Assembly (NCBI RefSeq): GCF_023028225.1
Contig: NZ_CP095485.1
Coordinates: 1 to 64,000 of the forward strand
Source: Halorientalis litorea
Lineage (GTDB): Archaea > Halobacteriota > Halobacteria > Halobacteriales > Haloarculaceae
Reading direction: 5' to 3'
DNA length: 64,000 nt
Part shown: positions 44,126 to 52,278 of the stretch, piece after piece
Numbering within the stretch: position 1 is the stretch's first letter
How the letters are laid out: the number at the start of each line of letters is the position of its first letter
Notes under the pieces: generated by a model
Databases searched by the model: none
What the model was told of the DNA's origin: nothing
The model's input: the letters and a program-made list of their open reading frames with translations, nothing else
Made by a program: the position numbers and the translations under genes

Positions 44126-44669
44126 ATAATAGACTTCCCCTCAGATTTTCGAGAATCGTGTTGCAGACCAAAGCCAGTCTTTTCAGAATCCCCGTCGAGC
44201 AATTTTCAGCGGCTAACACAACCGGAATCGAGGGAATCGGGGTGTTTCACGATTCGAAGTACCGAGCCGGGGAGCCTCGAGAGACACAGAACAGGTGAAG
44301 CAGCGGCCCGGTGAAATTTAGATACCTCCGAAATCACCTTCATCACCCCCTCGTCGAGCAAATTTTGGGACTCCAGTATCGCTCCCGAACTCGTCGAGGT
44401 GTTTTCTACTGCCTCAAATCGGCCCGACGGAGTTCTTCTTCGATTTGAGGCCGTCATATCGTCTTGCATATCGCGGATTTCGTCCAAAGAAAGAGGCGAT
44501 ATGCAGTGTGCGAAGGCCGCCGGCTCTCTCAGGCCGAGGGGCCGTCATCCAGAGTTTGGATCCAGTAATCTATCAGATTTAGCGCATAGGTTGACAGGGT
44601 GTGTGTGTCAGTGGTGTCTGTCGCCCCCGCGAGGGGGTGGCGGGGCGCATCACGTGCCCCCGATAGACG
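44126..44669. other. 544-bp noncoding region with spaced inverted repeats
   Basis: No gene. It holds two inverted repeats of the same geometry: GCCTCAAATCG/CGATTTGAGGC (44411-44421 and 44441-44451, 19-nt spacer) and TGCATATCGC/GCGATATGCA (44465-44474 and 44496-44505, 21-nt spacer). It also has a direct repeat around CGTCGAGCAA(A)TTTT (44187 and 44349) and a leader hairpin at 44622-44647. Position after the primase pair makes it a candidate replication or transfer origin; this is inferred. Confidence 0.55.
44622..44647 (+). promoter_or_regulatory. GC-rich leader hairpin, copy 1
   Basis: CGCCCCCGCGAGGGGGTGG, followed by CGGGGCG. C-rich and G-rich arms pair; the downstream ATG (44670) is 22 nt away. 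The same block precedes the starts at 57715 and 59261. It may be a leader RNA structure controlling translation or transcription. Confidence 0.6.
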
Positions 44670-45110
44670 ATGGCTTCGGAACGACGCAGCAAGACACGAG
44701 CAGCGCATCAGGCAGGAACTACCCCCGACGGTCAAGCACCGTGGGAAGACATCGAGGTAACGGTTCCGACCGACCGGGATCACGCGTCCGTCGTAGCGCT
44801 CGTGGAGTGTGCTCTCGTCGAACTCACGCACGAGACCGTGGGCGCCGTCTTCATCTCCCGGCAGGTCGGGCGGTCGACGCGGACGCAGTACGTCGCAGCC
44901 GACGACGTCGGCGAGCAGTTCCAGAAACGGCACTTCGACGACCGGCTGGGCTGGCACGAGACCACCGTCCCTCGACGAACCGTTCGCGACGAGCTCATTA
45001 CTCAGCTCACGCGGTCGGCATCAACGACGGCGGAGCGGTCAGGTAAAGAAGCAGCCAGCGAGCCAGATACCTTCGTCGTGAAGCCAGTTCGAGAGCTCCG
45101 AACGCCGTAG
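44670..45110 (+). CDS. Unknown protein behind a leader hairpin
   Basis: 146 residues, mixed charge. Central strands and helices (VTVPTDRDHASVVALVECAL, then LTHETVGAVFISRQVGRSTRT) suggest a compact alpha/beta domain; the N terminus (SERRSKTRAAHQAG) and C terminus are disordered. No family recognised. It follows the 544-bp noncoding region and leader hairpin copy 1, and inverted repeat copy B lies 9 bp after its stop. Confidence 0.65.
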   Translation: MASERRSKTRAAHQAGTTPDGQAPWEDIEVTVPTDRDHASVVALVECALVELTHETVGAVFISRQVGRSTRTQYVAADDVGEQFQKRHFDDRLGWHETTVPRRTVRDELITQLTRSASTTAERSGKEAASEPDTFVVKPVRELRTP

Positions 45111-45119
45111 CGGCTAGAC

Positions 45120-45161
45120 TTAACCAACATTCCGAACCGATACCGACACACTGTTGGTTAA
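45120..45161. promoter_or_regulatory. Spaced inverted repeat, copy B
   Basis: TTAACCAACA, 22-nt spacer, TGTTGGTTAA, with perfect arms. It lies 9 bp after the stop of the preceding gene and 130 bp upstream of the BglII-like nuclease. Confidence 0.75.
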
Positions 45162-45292
45162 CGTTGAGGGTGGGTCCACTCCCTCGCCCCCACCCACCGC
45201 CCTGATACTCGAGTATGTGTATCCTGGCGGCCGGTCCGCTCGAACGGCAGTCGCGACGGGTTTTATCGGCCCGCTACTCCTCGAGAGCGAGT

Positions 45293-45838
45293 ATGGTCGT
45301 CGTCGAGGAGGTCACCAAACTAAGCGAGCGCCGCACCCAAACCTCGTCCGAGGCATTTCCGGATGAGTCGCTGGCGTCGATTCAGACGGCCGTCGAGGCC
45401 GTCCCAGCAAGCGTTTTCGACGGCTCGACGAAACACACGGAGGTCGGCGGCTTCGATGCCGCGATCGCCGACGAGCTCTCGCAGTACGAGTACGAAGGGG
45501 ACGCCGCCGGCGGCTACAACCCGAACTGCAAGCTCTGGTCGCATCAGGGGTTCAACTACAGCGTCGATCTCTACGACGCCGACGCCCGCATCGCCATCGA
45601 GGTCGAGAAGAGCGAACGGAAGAACGTCAGCGACGATCTCCTCAAGTTCCAGAAGGGGTACCGCACCCAGAAGGACGGCCGGCCGAAAATCGAGTTCGGT
45701 TGTCTGGTGGTGCCGGTGAACTACCTTGGCCGGCATAACCTCTACCAGCACAGTCTGACCAAGCTTGACTTCATGAAGGGCGTCCTGTTCATCGACGACG
45801 TCGCGGTCATCGGCTATCGCGACCCGCGACCGGACTGA
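45293..45838 (+). CDS. BglII-like restriction endonuclease (orphan)
   Basis: 181 residues from ATG 45293. The core NYSVDLYDADARIAIEVEKSE has the Asp...Glu-x-Glu-Lys arrangement of a PD-(D/E)XK nuclease, set in the fold order of BglII-family type II enzymes (the preceding NPNCKLWSHQGF and following GCLVVPVNYL are typical). No methyltransferase gene is nearby. It could be a restriction remnant, a plasmid self-maintenance nuclease paired with a distant methylase, or an enzyme with a non-restriction role. Confidence 0.72.
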   Translation: MVVVEEVTKLSERRTQTSSEAFPDESLASIQTAVEAVPASVFDGSTKHTEVGGFDAAIADELSQYEYEGDAAGGYNPNCKLWSHQGFNYSVDLYDADARIAIEVEKSERKNVSDDLLKFQKGYRTQKDGRPKIEFGCLVVPVNYLGRHNLYQHSLTKLDFMKGVLFIDDVAVIGYRDPRPD

Positions 45839-45911
45839 TACTGTCGGCCCTGACTGTTTATCTGCGCCAGGAGGCGTGCAGCGCGCAATAGCGTGCGCTG
45901 CGTGACTCACC

Positions 45912-46202
45912 ATGCCTGGTCCCGATCCGCACGACGACACGAGTCGCGACTACGAACAGTTCGAGAAAGAACTGCTCGCTCAGGACCGTGACGCCGCCCG
46001 GGTTGACACGGCGGACATCGACGACGCGACGGCCCAGCGACTGGTCAACGACCTCGTCGACGCGGACGTCATCACTCCGGTTCCTGAAGACCACGTTCTG
46101 GTTCACGAACCGAGCGGCACCACGTTCGACTCGACGACGCAGCTGGCCGTCTTCCATCGTGGCTGGACGACCGGCCGCGACGCCGACACGGAGGGCAAGT
46201 GA
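45912..46202 (+). CDS. Small acidic protein, unknown
   Basis: 96 residues, strongly acidic N terminus (DDTSRDYEQFEKELLAQDRD), a short helical central part (DDATAQRLVNDLVDADVITP) and a C-terminal strand region. No family recognised. Its stop overlaps the start of the zinc-finger gene (TGATG), so the two are co-translated. Confidence 0.65.
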   Translation: MPGPDPHDDTSRDYEQFEKELLAQDRDAARVDTADIDDATAQRLVNDLVDADVITPVPEDHVLVHEPSGTTFDSTTQLAVFHRGWTTGRDADTEGK

Positions 46203-46534
46203 TGCAGCAGACCCTCGTCGGCTGTGCGTTTTGCGACGCCCCGCCTGGTACCGAGACTGGCGAGGCCCACACTTGGGGGCAGGACGAACGGGTCACCCAC
46301 CCGATCTGCGTCGACTGTGCCATCCAGACCGAGCCGGATCCCGACGAGCGCGATCACGTCACTTGTGATGGTTGTGGGCTGGTCGTCGACACGCTTGCGG
46401 CGCTCACCCGGTTCCGGGTGGAACTCGGGCACCTCGAAGGCCCGTTGCAGCTGTGCGCCCGCTGTAGCCCGGGCGGGCTCGCGACCTACTGGACGCGTGA
46501 CCTCGATGAACACCTCGTGGCGCCGGTGGAGTGA
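46202..46534 (+). CDS. Multi-zinc-ribbon protein
   Basis: 111 residues with four CxxC pairs: CAFC (~9-12), CVDC (~38-41), CDGC (~55-58) and CARC (~83-86). They could make two zinc ribbons. It is co-translated with the preceding acidic protein and lies just upstream of the HTH-PIN pair. Likely nucleic-acid binding or a structural adaptor; no function shown. Confidence 0.7.
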   Translation: MQQTLVGCAFCDAPPGTETGEAHTWGQDERVTHPICVDCAIQTEPDPDERDHVTCDGCGLVVDTLAALTRFRVELGHLEGPLQLCARCSPGGLATYWTRDLDEHLVAPVE

Positions 46535-46583
46535 CCCAAACACTCTTTACTGATTCGCTGTAAACTGTAATCGAGAACGACCC

Positions 46584-47174
46584 GTGTCACGCACTTCAAA
46601 TCACGCCGACGGCGACATCGTCCGGGACTTCCTCTCGGTCGCGGACCTCCTCGAGGAGCCACAGCTGGCTCAGCTGTACGCGTACCTCGCTCGGGAAGGC
46701 GAGGCGACGGTCCAGGACGTGATGGACGACCTCGAACTTGCCCAGGGGACGGCCTACAGCTACGTCAACAGGCTCGTCGACGCCGGCGTCGTCGACGTCA
46801 CCAACGACGAGCAACCCCGTCGGTACGCCGCCCGGGAGATCGACCTGACCGTGACGACGGCTGCCGGCGACCGCGAGTACACGATCACGCCGGCGCTCAT
46901 CGACGCCGTCGGCCGCCGAGAGACGGACGCCGACATCGACACCTACATCGACCGTCACGGTGTCGCCGGCCTCGCGACTGCGCTCACGTACGCAGTTGCC
47001 CGCGAGCGCGGCGAGGTGACCCACCGGCTGATGGCGGAAGATCTCGACATCTCGCCGCTGGCCGCGGAGATGATTCTGCAGGCGCTGCGGCCCGTCGTCC
47101 ACGAGCACCACGACATCAAGGAAGCTGGCGCGTCGCTCGAGGAGCTGGACATCGACGATGCCGACGACGCGTGA
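46584..47174 (+). CDS. HTH protein of an HTH-PIN pair (putative antitoxin)
   Basis: 196 residues from GTG 46584. A winged helix-turn-helix at ~25-85 (AQLYAYLAREGEATVQDVMD, then LAQGTAYSYVNRLVDAGVV) is followed by a helical domain with no named family. The stop overlaps the start of the PIN-domain gene. Haloarchaea carry many such HTH-PIN pairs, in which the DNA-binding partner is thought to neutralise the PIN RNase and repress the operon. Confidence 0.78.
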   Translation: MSRTSNHADGDIVRDFLSVADLLEEPQLAQLYAYLAREGEATVQDVMDDLELAQGTAYSYVNRLVDAGVVDVTNDEQPRRYAAREIDLTVTTAAGDREYTITPALIDAVGRRETDADIDTYIDRHGVAGLATALTYAVARERGEVTHRLMAEDLDISPLAAEMILQALRPVVHEHHDIKEAGASLEELDIDDADDA

Positions 47175-47680
47175 GCCGGCTCCACATCGCAGATACGGGC
47201 CTGTTCGTCGCGATTGGGAAGCCCTCAAACAGCCGGTACCAGGCAGTGCGACGATTCGCCCGCCGGAACAACGTTACCTTCGTCCTTCCCGAACGGGTGT
47301 ACGAGGAGCTGACGGTCGACGACCCTGATATCGAGGAAGTGCCGATTGACACCGCGATCGACGAGGGGTGGGCGACGGTAGCGGCGCCGCTCGAGTTCTC
47401 CGAACCCATCGTCTCGCGGGTGATGGACGGCGTCCAGCGGTACATCGCGAACGCCGACGACCGCCCTGCTGACGAGGTTGAACGGGCGGACCCCTCCCTT
47501 GCTGCGCTAGCTGCTCAGGAGCTCAGTGCAGGGACGGCAACCGAGGTCTACATCTACACGACCGATATTGCGGCTGGGGAGGGGGCTGAAACCGTACTCG
47601 GGAGTGAGGGGTATGGGGATTCAGTGACGTTCGTGAACGGGTTCCGGTTCATCGAGGACCTGGTCGCCGGAGACGGCTGA
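47171..47680 (+). CDS. PIN-domain protein (putative toxin RNase)
   Basis: 169 residues from GTG 47171, overlapping the antitoxin-like gene by 4 bp. PIN acidic residues are in place: D8 (HIADTGLFVA), E45/E46 (VYEEL), D107 (ADPSLAALAAQ) and D132 (YTTD). Length is slightly above VapC (~130). Predicted Mg-dependent RNase, held inactive by its HTH partner; stabilises the element after loss. No tRNA or rRNA target can be inferred. Confidence 0.8.
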   Translation: MSRLHIADTGLFVAIGKPSNSRYQAVRRFARRNNVTFVLPERVYEELTVDDPDIEEVPIDTAIDEGWATVAAPLEFSEPIVSRVMDGVQRYIANADDRPADEVERADPSLAALAAQELSAGTATEVYIYTTDIAAGEGAETVLGSEGYGDSVTFVNGFRFIEDLVAGDG

Positions 47681-47682
47681 CG

Positions 47683-47943
47683 CTATTCGGAGTCGAGATC
47701 ACGAGCGTCGATCTCGCCAGCGAGATACTGCTCTCCCGTTCGCGTGATATCATAGACGCCGTTGCCGAGGTGGACGAGGAGGCCATAGGTGACCAGCGTC
47801 TTGCAGCGAGCGTTGATGTGTTGCCGGGAGAAGCGCACGCGATCGCTATCCGCCATTTCCTTCGGGGTGTCGGGGCCGGCTTCAGAGAGATGCTCTAGAA
47901 TGCGGTCATCGGCGCGAGACATCCAGTCGGCGTCAAAGCGCAT
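47683..47943 (-). CDS. PhiH1-repressor-like winged-helix protein
   Basis: 86 residues. The MSRADDRILEHLSEAGPDTP start, a winged helix and the C-terminal GNGVYDITRTGEQYLAGEID match haloarchaeal PhiH1-repressor-like proteins of viruses and plasmids. It is convergent with the PIN gene (2 bp between stops). It may repress its own promoter or the HalOD1 gene to its right, from which it is divergent. Confidence 0.82.
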   Translation of the reverse strand: MRFDADWMSRADDRILEHLSEAGPDTPKEMADSDRVRFSRQHINARCKTLVTYGLLVHLGNGVYDITRTGEQYLAGEIDARDLDSE

Positions 47944-48064
47944 AATCGCTTGTGGTTGCGCCGACGCTATCCCGAACGCGCTAAGTCAAGTAGCAAAGCT
48001 CTTCGCTTCTGTGGTTGACTCCTAACGTTTTAAACGCCTGCCACCCTAACCCCCGAGCGTTCAG

Positions 48065-48325
48065 ATGCATTCCCCTCCATCGGACAGTTCGGGCGGACCG
48101 AATGACCTTCTCGTCGAGATAATTGAGACGCTGGAGACGTGTGGACTCGAGGACGATTCCTACCAGCTCCACGATTACGTCGACCCCGATGCGCTCGAAC
48201 AGGTGATCGCCTCCGCCGATGAGAACATCACCGTTCAGTTCACTGTCGAGGGGATCCCACTCGATGTATCACCGGACGGTGTGGACGTCATCGTCGAGGA
48301 CGAATCGCAGTCCGTCGGCGAATAA
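48065..48325 (+). CDS. HalOD1-domain protein
   Basis: 86 residues. Residues ~14-80 (LLVEIIETLETCGLEDDSYQ, then LHDYVDPDALEQVI and VEGIPLDVSPDGVDVIVED) match the HalOD1 domain. It stands alone rather than beside a kinase, unlike the copy at 15933. Followed by a long structured noncoding region. Confidence 0.75.
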   Translation: MHSPPSDSSGGPNDLLVEIIETLETCGLEDDSYQLHDYVDPDALEQVIASADENITVQFTVEGIPLDVSPDGVDVIVEDESQSVGE

Positions 48326-48917
48326 CGACGTGCGGGTCCGAGATAGGGATCGTTCCTGAAAGCCCTCGGCCGCTCGACGTCCCGCGACCACCGCTGCGCG
48401 CCTCGTGCCTGCGGTGCTTGCGGGGTCGGGGGACGGCCGAGGCGGCCTCGCCCTTTCTGAGTCCACCAGGACGGTGAATGGCTCACCGAGCGACGTGGCC
48501 GGCTGGACAGGTGGGTACGTGACGGCCCGCCCCGCTCGCCGCTGCCGCCCTCCGCGTCGCTCGCGACCGACCATTCCGGGCGTGCGGGCGCTCTCCGCAC
48601 CGCCCGCGCCCGTTCCGGGCTAAAGTGCATGTGCCCTCGACGCCAGCGGGTAAGCGCGAGGGGTTGCGCGGCGTAGCTGCTCACCCCCCACGCTTACTCC
48701 GCTGGCCGCTCGCTCCGGGCGGGTCGGCGCGCGGTCCTGGTTGGGGTCACCTCATGCAGGCGCGCTCTCGCTCGCGCCCGGTAGGGCGCTCGCGAAGGCG
48801 CGAGCGAGAGCGCGCAGATGGTTCTGTCGGTCGTTGTCGTCGGAAAACCGCGATGTAGTAGCATCGCGGTGTCGGCGCGTGAGCGCCTTCGTCGGAAATC
48901 ACCGGTGAGTGATTCCA
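48326..48917. other. 592-bp very GC-rich, structured noncoding region
   Basis: No gene is supported despite long accidental open frames. It contains a perfect 19-bp stem (48760-48778 with 48797-48815, 18-nt loop), then hairpins at 48847-48870 (9-bp stem, TAGTAG loop) and 48874-48887 (GGCGC/GCGCC). There is also an imperfect inverted repeat GCCAGCGG...CCGCTGGC (48642-48706). It ends at the start of the RPA-like gene. Candidate leader RNA, ncRNA or origin. Confidence 0.6.
48760..48815. other. Perfect 19-bp hairpin upstream of the RPA-like gene
   Basis: The left arm starts GCGCGCTCTC and the right arm ends GAGAGCGCGC; all 19 pairs are Watson-Crick, with loop 48779-48796. It is far stronger than chance even at this GC content. 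It is not followed by a T-run, so a simple terminator is unlikely. Confidence 0.7.
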
Positions 48918-49784
48918 ATGTCTAGTAACAACGCTAGCGGAAAGGTCGTTTCGGTCGATGAACAGGCATTCGAGAAAGCGGGCGAGCAGGCGGTCGATGA
49001 AGACGGCTTCCCGGTCGTCGACGAGACGCCGGAGTTCGAGGCGGCGGTCGAGCAGGAGACGCAGGCGAAGGTGGATGCGAACCACCCGGACGGGATCGCG
49101 GACACGAGCGAGGACCGGATTCACGGCGTCACCCTCGAACAAGAGGAGCGCATTCGGGCGCGGGAAGCCGAACTGGAGCGCATCAGTGCCCAGGCCGAGC
49201 TGGGAACGCAGGACGGCCGGGAGCAGCGCACGCGAGAGGTCGTCAGCGAGCAGTGTGGTCGTGACGAGCCGGATTCGGTGGAGCGCACGGATCCCCGGGA
49301 GAAGCTGACGCAAGACGAACTCGCGGAGGTCAACGAGCAGGCGATGCGGATCAGCGACGAAGTGCAGGGCGGCTGGTCGAGAGCGGTCGTCGCGAAGCAG
49401 CTGGCCGAGAAGGTGCAGCGCGGGCGGGACGTCACGAAGGCGGTGCTGGAGACGCTCGAAGAACTGAAGGCAGCTCCGGGGGCAATCGTGCCCATCGCGG
49501 ATGTACCGGATGTCCCAGTCGGTGAGGTGACGGTCGAAGGGACCGTCGAGACCCTCTGGGAGCCGTCGTCGACGAGCATCCAACAAGTTGGGCTGATAGC
49601 GGATGACACCGGTAAGATCAAGTTCACCTGCTGGGAGAAGAGCAATCAAACCGTGGTGCGTGAAGGTCAGAAAGTCCGGTTCCGGGCAGCAGCCAAGAAC
49701 TGGTACGAAGGTCGGTGCTCAATCGCGCTGACCGGGTGGTCGCGGATCGAGTTCCCGGAGCGCGGTCGGTGGTGGGAAGAATAG
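48918..49784 (+). CDS. OB-fold (RPA-like) single-strand DNA-binding protein
   Basis: 288 residues from ATG 48918. A long charged N-terminal region (1-155) with helical Glu/Gln-rich stretches leads to a small helical segment and a C-terminal OB-fold (~205-288: GEVTVEGTVETLWEP, then GLIADDTGKIKFTCWEKS and VREGQKVRFRAAAKNWYEGR). The OB part resembles RPA/SSB proteins and haloarchaeal plasmid OB proteins. Likely binds plasmid ssDNA during replication or transfer. It is preceded by the structured GC-rich region and followed by a T-run. Confidence 0.78.
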   Translation: MSSNNASGKVVSVDEQAFEKAGEQAVDEDGFPVVDETPEFEAAVEQETQAKVDANHPDGIADTSEDRIHGVTLEQEERIRAREAELERISAQAELGTQDGREQRTREVVSEQCGRDEPDSVERTDPREKLTQDELAEVNEQAMRISDEVQGGWSRAVVAKQLAEKVQRGRDVTKAVLETLEELKAAPGAIVPIADVPDVPVGEVTVEGTVETLWEPSSTSIQQVGLIADDTGKIKFTCWEKSNQTVVREGQKVRFRAAAKNWYEGRCSIALTGWSRIEFPERGRWWEE

Positions 49785-49798
49785 CCAGCTGACGCAGC

Positions 49799-49812
49799 CC
49801 TCTTTTTTGTTG
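49799..49812 (+). terminator. T-run terminator after the OB-fold gene
   Basis: A C/T-rich stretch with six consecutive T (49803-49808) lies 15-25 bp after the stop, the usual form of archaeal intrinsic termination. Confidence 0.45.
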
Positions 49813-50060
49813 TGTGCCGGACCAACCCAAGCCCCGCCACCCCACCCTCCGCTCCGTGCTCGCTTCGCTGCGCGCGCAGCCACGACCTCGTTACGGAGGT
49901 CAGTGATTCACGGAGACTCCTATCAAAAGAACGATGAGAGGGGTTTTTCTGGGTCGGAAGCGGCGACCTTTCGTCAGCGTCCTGATTTCCGATTGGGTCA
50001 GAGAAACGATTGAGGTTCACAAAATTTGGGGAACGGATTGACCGAACCGCTAAGTTGGGT

Positions 50061-50076
50061 GAAACCAATTGGTTCC
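50061..50076. promoter_or_regulatory. Near-perfect palindrome upstream of the 647-aa gene
   Basis: GAAACCAATTGGTTCC (14 of 16 positions symmetric) is centred 21 bp before the ATG at 50090. It overlaps the region where a leaderless haloarchaeal promoter would sit, so it may be an operator. Confidence 0.5.
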
Positions 50077-50089
50077 AACATCTCCTCGT

Positions 50090-52033
50090 ATGACTGACGA
50101 TCCTCTCGAAGGACACGAGTTCACGACCGGTGAGGACGAAGAACGCTCCCCCGAGGAATTCATCGACCTCCTACACGACCCGGATATACTGTACTACCAC
50201 ATCAAGGATTCTCACGCGAAGGCGCAGAAGGGGCTCGATGTCGACGCCGGGGACAAGGTCGAGAAGGTTCAGGCGTTCGCAAAGGTCGAAGTGTTCCAGT
50301 CAGCTATTCAGTACGTCGAAGCCTTCAGTATCTATCTAATCGCGTACCTCAAAGGCCGCGAAAACCTGATCGACGATCTCACTACGACATACCCCGGCGC
50401 TGTGGAGGACTTCTATTCAGCTCTCGAAGGAGACCGGATCGAAGAGTGGCTGGAAGCCGAGGGGATCGAAGAAGACTACCAGACACTCCTTGAGACCGTG
50501 TTCGGCTACCTCTACCTCGAAACCGTCGAACACCCGGAGGAGGGCGAGCTGGATGACGAGGAACTGCAGGAGAAGATCGAGGAGTCAACAGAAGTTCTGG
50601 ACAGGGAAATTCGTTCAATCGGTGAGTTCTATACGACCTTCCACGACATTTACAACGCCGTCAAGCACGGGAATCGAGTTATCCCGGAAACTCAGAATGA
50701 GTTCGTACTTACCCCTTCCGACGAGGATGGCGAATCCATCGAGGCCGAAGTGGATATGGACTTCGTCTTGTTCGTTTGTAAGAACCACGACGGCGACCCA
50801 TACACAGTCCTTCTCCCAATTGACTACCTCCTCGAAAAAACGCTCTCTATCACGGAGACTGTACACGACCTGTTCAATCACCTCAAGGAGGTTTCAGAGG
50901 CTGTTATCGAGGAAAAAGAGTTTGACATCTCGTTCTTCGCGTACAAGGAGGCTGAAGAAGGCTCCGCAGAAAGCGATCCAGACTGGATACGTGGCCACCA
51001 CAAGAGTGGTATTTTCATCTTGCCTCGGACTGAGGAAACTATCGACTTCCTCTCCGAACCGTCAGAATGGACGTTCTCGGGGCGTCTCGAACTGAAGGGA
51101 GATGAACTCCACGTCTCCACGCAGAACGACGACGAGATCTCGGACAAATTTCCGATCGAAGTGAGCGTTATGGAGAAGGGATTCAAAGGAATGACTCCCC
51201 AGCCACTGATGGGCTTCTCTGTCACGTTCACGATCAACGACCTGGACGCGACACAATACTACGAGTTGCTCAGGCTGCAGGATTTCCTGAGCGACGATTC
51301 GTTGGCTGGAATCACCGTCCACGATGAGCAAACAGGAACAACATACCCGACTGGGGTTCCTGACGACTTCCCGCTGCCCAATCTCGAAGAACTGCTCGAG
51401 GAGGAACGGATGGAGCAGGTGGCGCTGCTCCAGACGATTACCCAGCGGCACATCCCTGTCCCTCTCGCGGTCTCCGAGGAACAGATCGAGGTGATTGACG
51501 AGGCTATTGAAGCCGATCTTGAGCGGGATGACGCGTTCGAGGCTGTGGATAAACTCAAAGAAATCGGCCAGTCGGAACAGTACACCGAGATCGTAGTCGA
51601 GAAAATCAACCCGGATGTGGAGGTGATCGAGTCCGAGTACATTGACGCACTCCCCGGGACGGTGAATATCTCCCTGACCGACGATAAGTCCGGGGAGCAG
51701 TATGACCCCGAAAAAATCCGCGTCCCGACGCGGATAACGGACGCAACGTACGAGGAGGTTGTGGAGTCTCTCAAGTCGGATCCGGACGCACTGGACAAGA
51801 TACTAAGACAGATACCCCGCACCGCGGTTTGGGAGCTTGAGAACACTCCCTCGAATCTATTCGTCCTCTATCAGGAGAACGAACCGGGCTTCTGGTTCAC
51901 GAAAGACGAACTCCACATCCAAGTGGGTGAAACATCTGTTGCCCATCCGCCGATCCGTTGCAACCTCTGTGGTCAGTCGACCAGTGATGTCGAGTCCCAT
52001 CTCCTCGGCGAATGTCCTGTGTTGCAAGACTGA
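50090..52033 (+). CDS. Unknown 647-aa protein with HEPN-like helical region and C-terminal zinc finger
   Basis: 647 residues from ATG 50090. The first ~270 residues are helical and include FHDIYNAVKHGNRVI (~185-200), a Tyr-Asn-x2-Lys-His-Gly block found in HEPN/Abi-like helical domains. The middle (~300-400) looks beta-rich, ~420-560 helical again. The last ~25 residues form a CNLC...H...C zinc finger (about 627-643). Base composition is lower in GC than its neighbours and it stands alone after an operator-like palindrome, with a nuclease gene downstream in the opposite direction. Abortive-infection or other defence role is a guess; no family recognised. Confidence 0.65.
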   Translation: MTDDPLEGHEFTTGEDEERSPEEFIDLLHDPDILYYHIKDSHAKAQKGLDVDAGDKVEKVQAFAKVEVFQSAIQYVEAFSIYLIAYLKGRENLIDDLTTTYPGAVEDFYSALEGDRIEEWLEAEGIEEDYQTLLETVFGYLYLETVEHPEEGELDDEELQEKIEESTEVLDREIRSIGEFYTTFHDIYNAVKHGNRVIPETQNEFVLTPSDEDGESIEAEVDMDFVLFVCKNHDGDPYTVLLPIDYLLEKTLSITETVHDLFNHLKEVSEAVIEEKEFDISFFAYKEAEEGSAESDPDWIRGHHKSGIFILPRTEETIDFLSEPSEWTFSGRLELKGDELHVSTQNDDEISDKFPIEVSVMEKGFKGMTPQPLMGFSVTFTINDLDATQYYELLRLQDFLSDDSLAGITVHDEQTGTTYPTGVPDDFPLPNLEELLEEERMEQVALLQTITQRHIPVPLAVSEEQIEVIDEAIEADLERDDAFEAVDKLKEIGQSEQYTEIVVEKINPDVEVIESEYIDALPGTVNISLTDDKSGEQYDPEKIRVPTRITDATYEEVVESLKSDPDALDKILRQIPRTAVWELENTPSNLFVLYQENEPGFWFTKDELHIQVGETSVAHPPIRCNLCGQSTSDVESHLLGECPVLQD

Positions 52034-52278
52034 CCTTGGCTGCGGCCACCGGCATTCTTCCGAGCTAGCGTCGACCGCGGAAGCGATGGGACGGAACACG
52101 ACGTGTGTTAAGTACGTTGCCCTGTGGAACTCGAGATCTATTACGAAGAATATGCGGAATGTCCTTAGTTCGGGTGGGGCTGCAGGTGACGAAATAACGG
52201 GGATAAACTGAACGTGGAATGGGTTGGCGCTAATCCAATCCAACATTGGCTACAACCAACCGATTTATCCTGTACGTG

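Noticed and set aside
44187-44363. Direct repeat CGTCGAGCAA(A)TTTT as an iteron family
   Set aside because: Only two diverged copies were seen, which is too few to call iterons; it is mentioned only as part of the noncoding region.
48340-48860. Several overlapping open frames in the GC-rich block
   Set aside because: Arg/Ala/Pro-rich translations in all frames with no start context; explained by base composition and hairpins.
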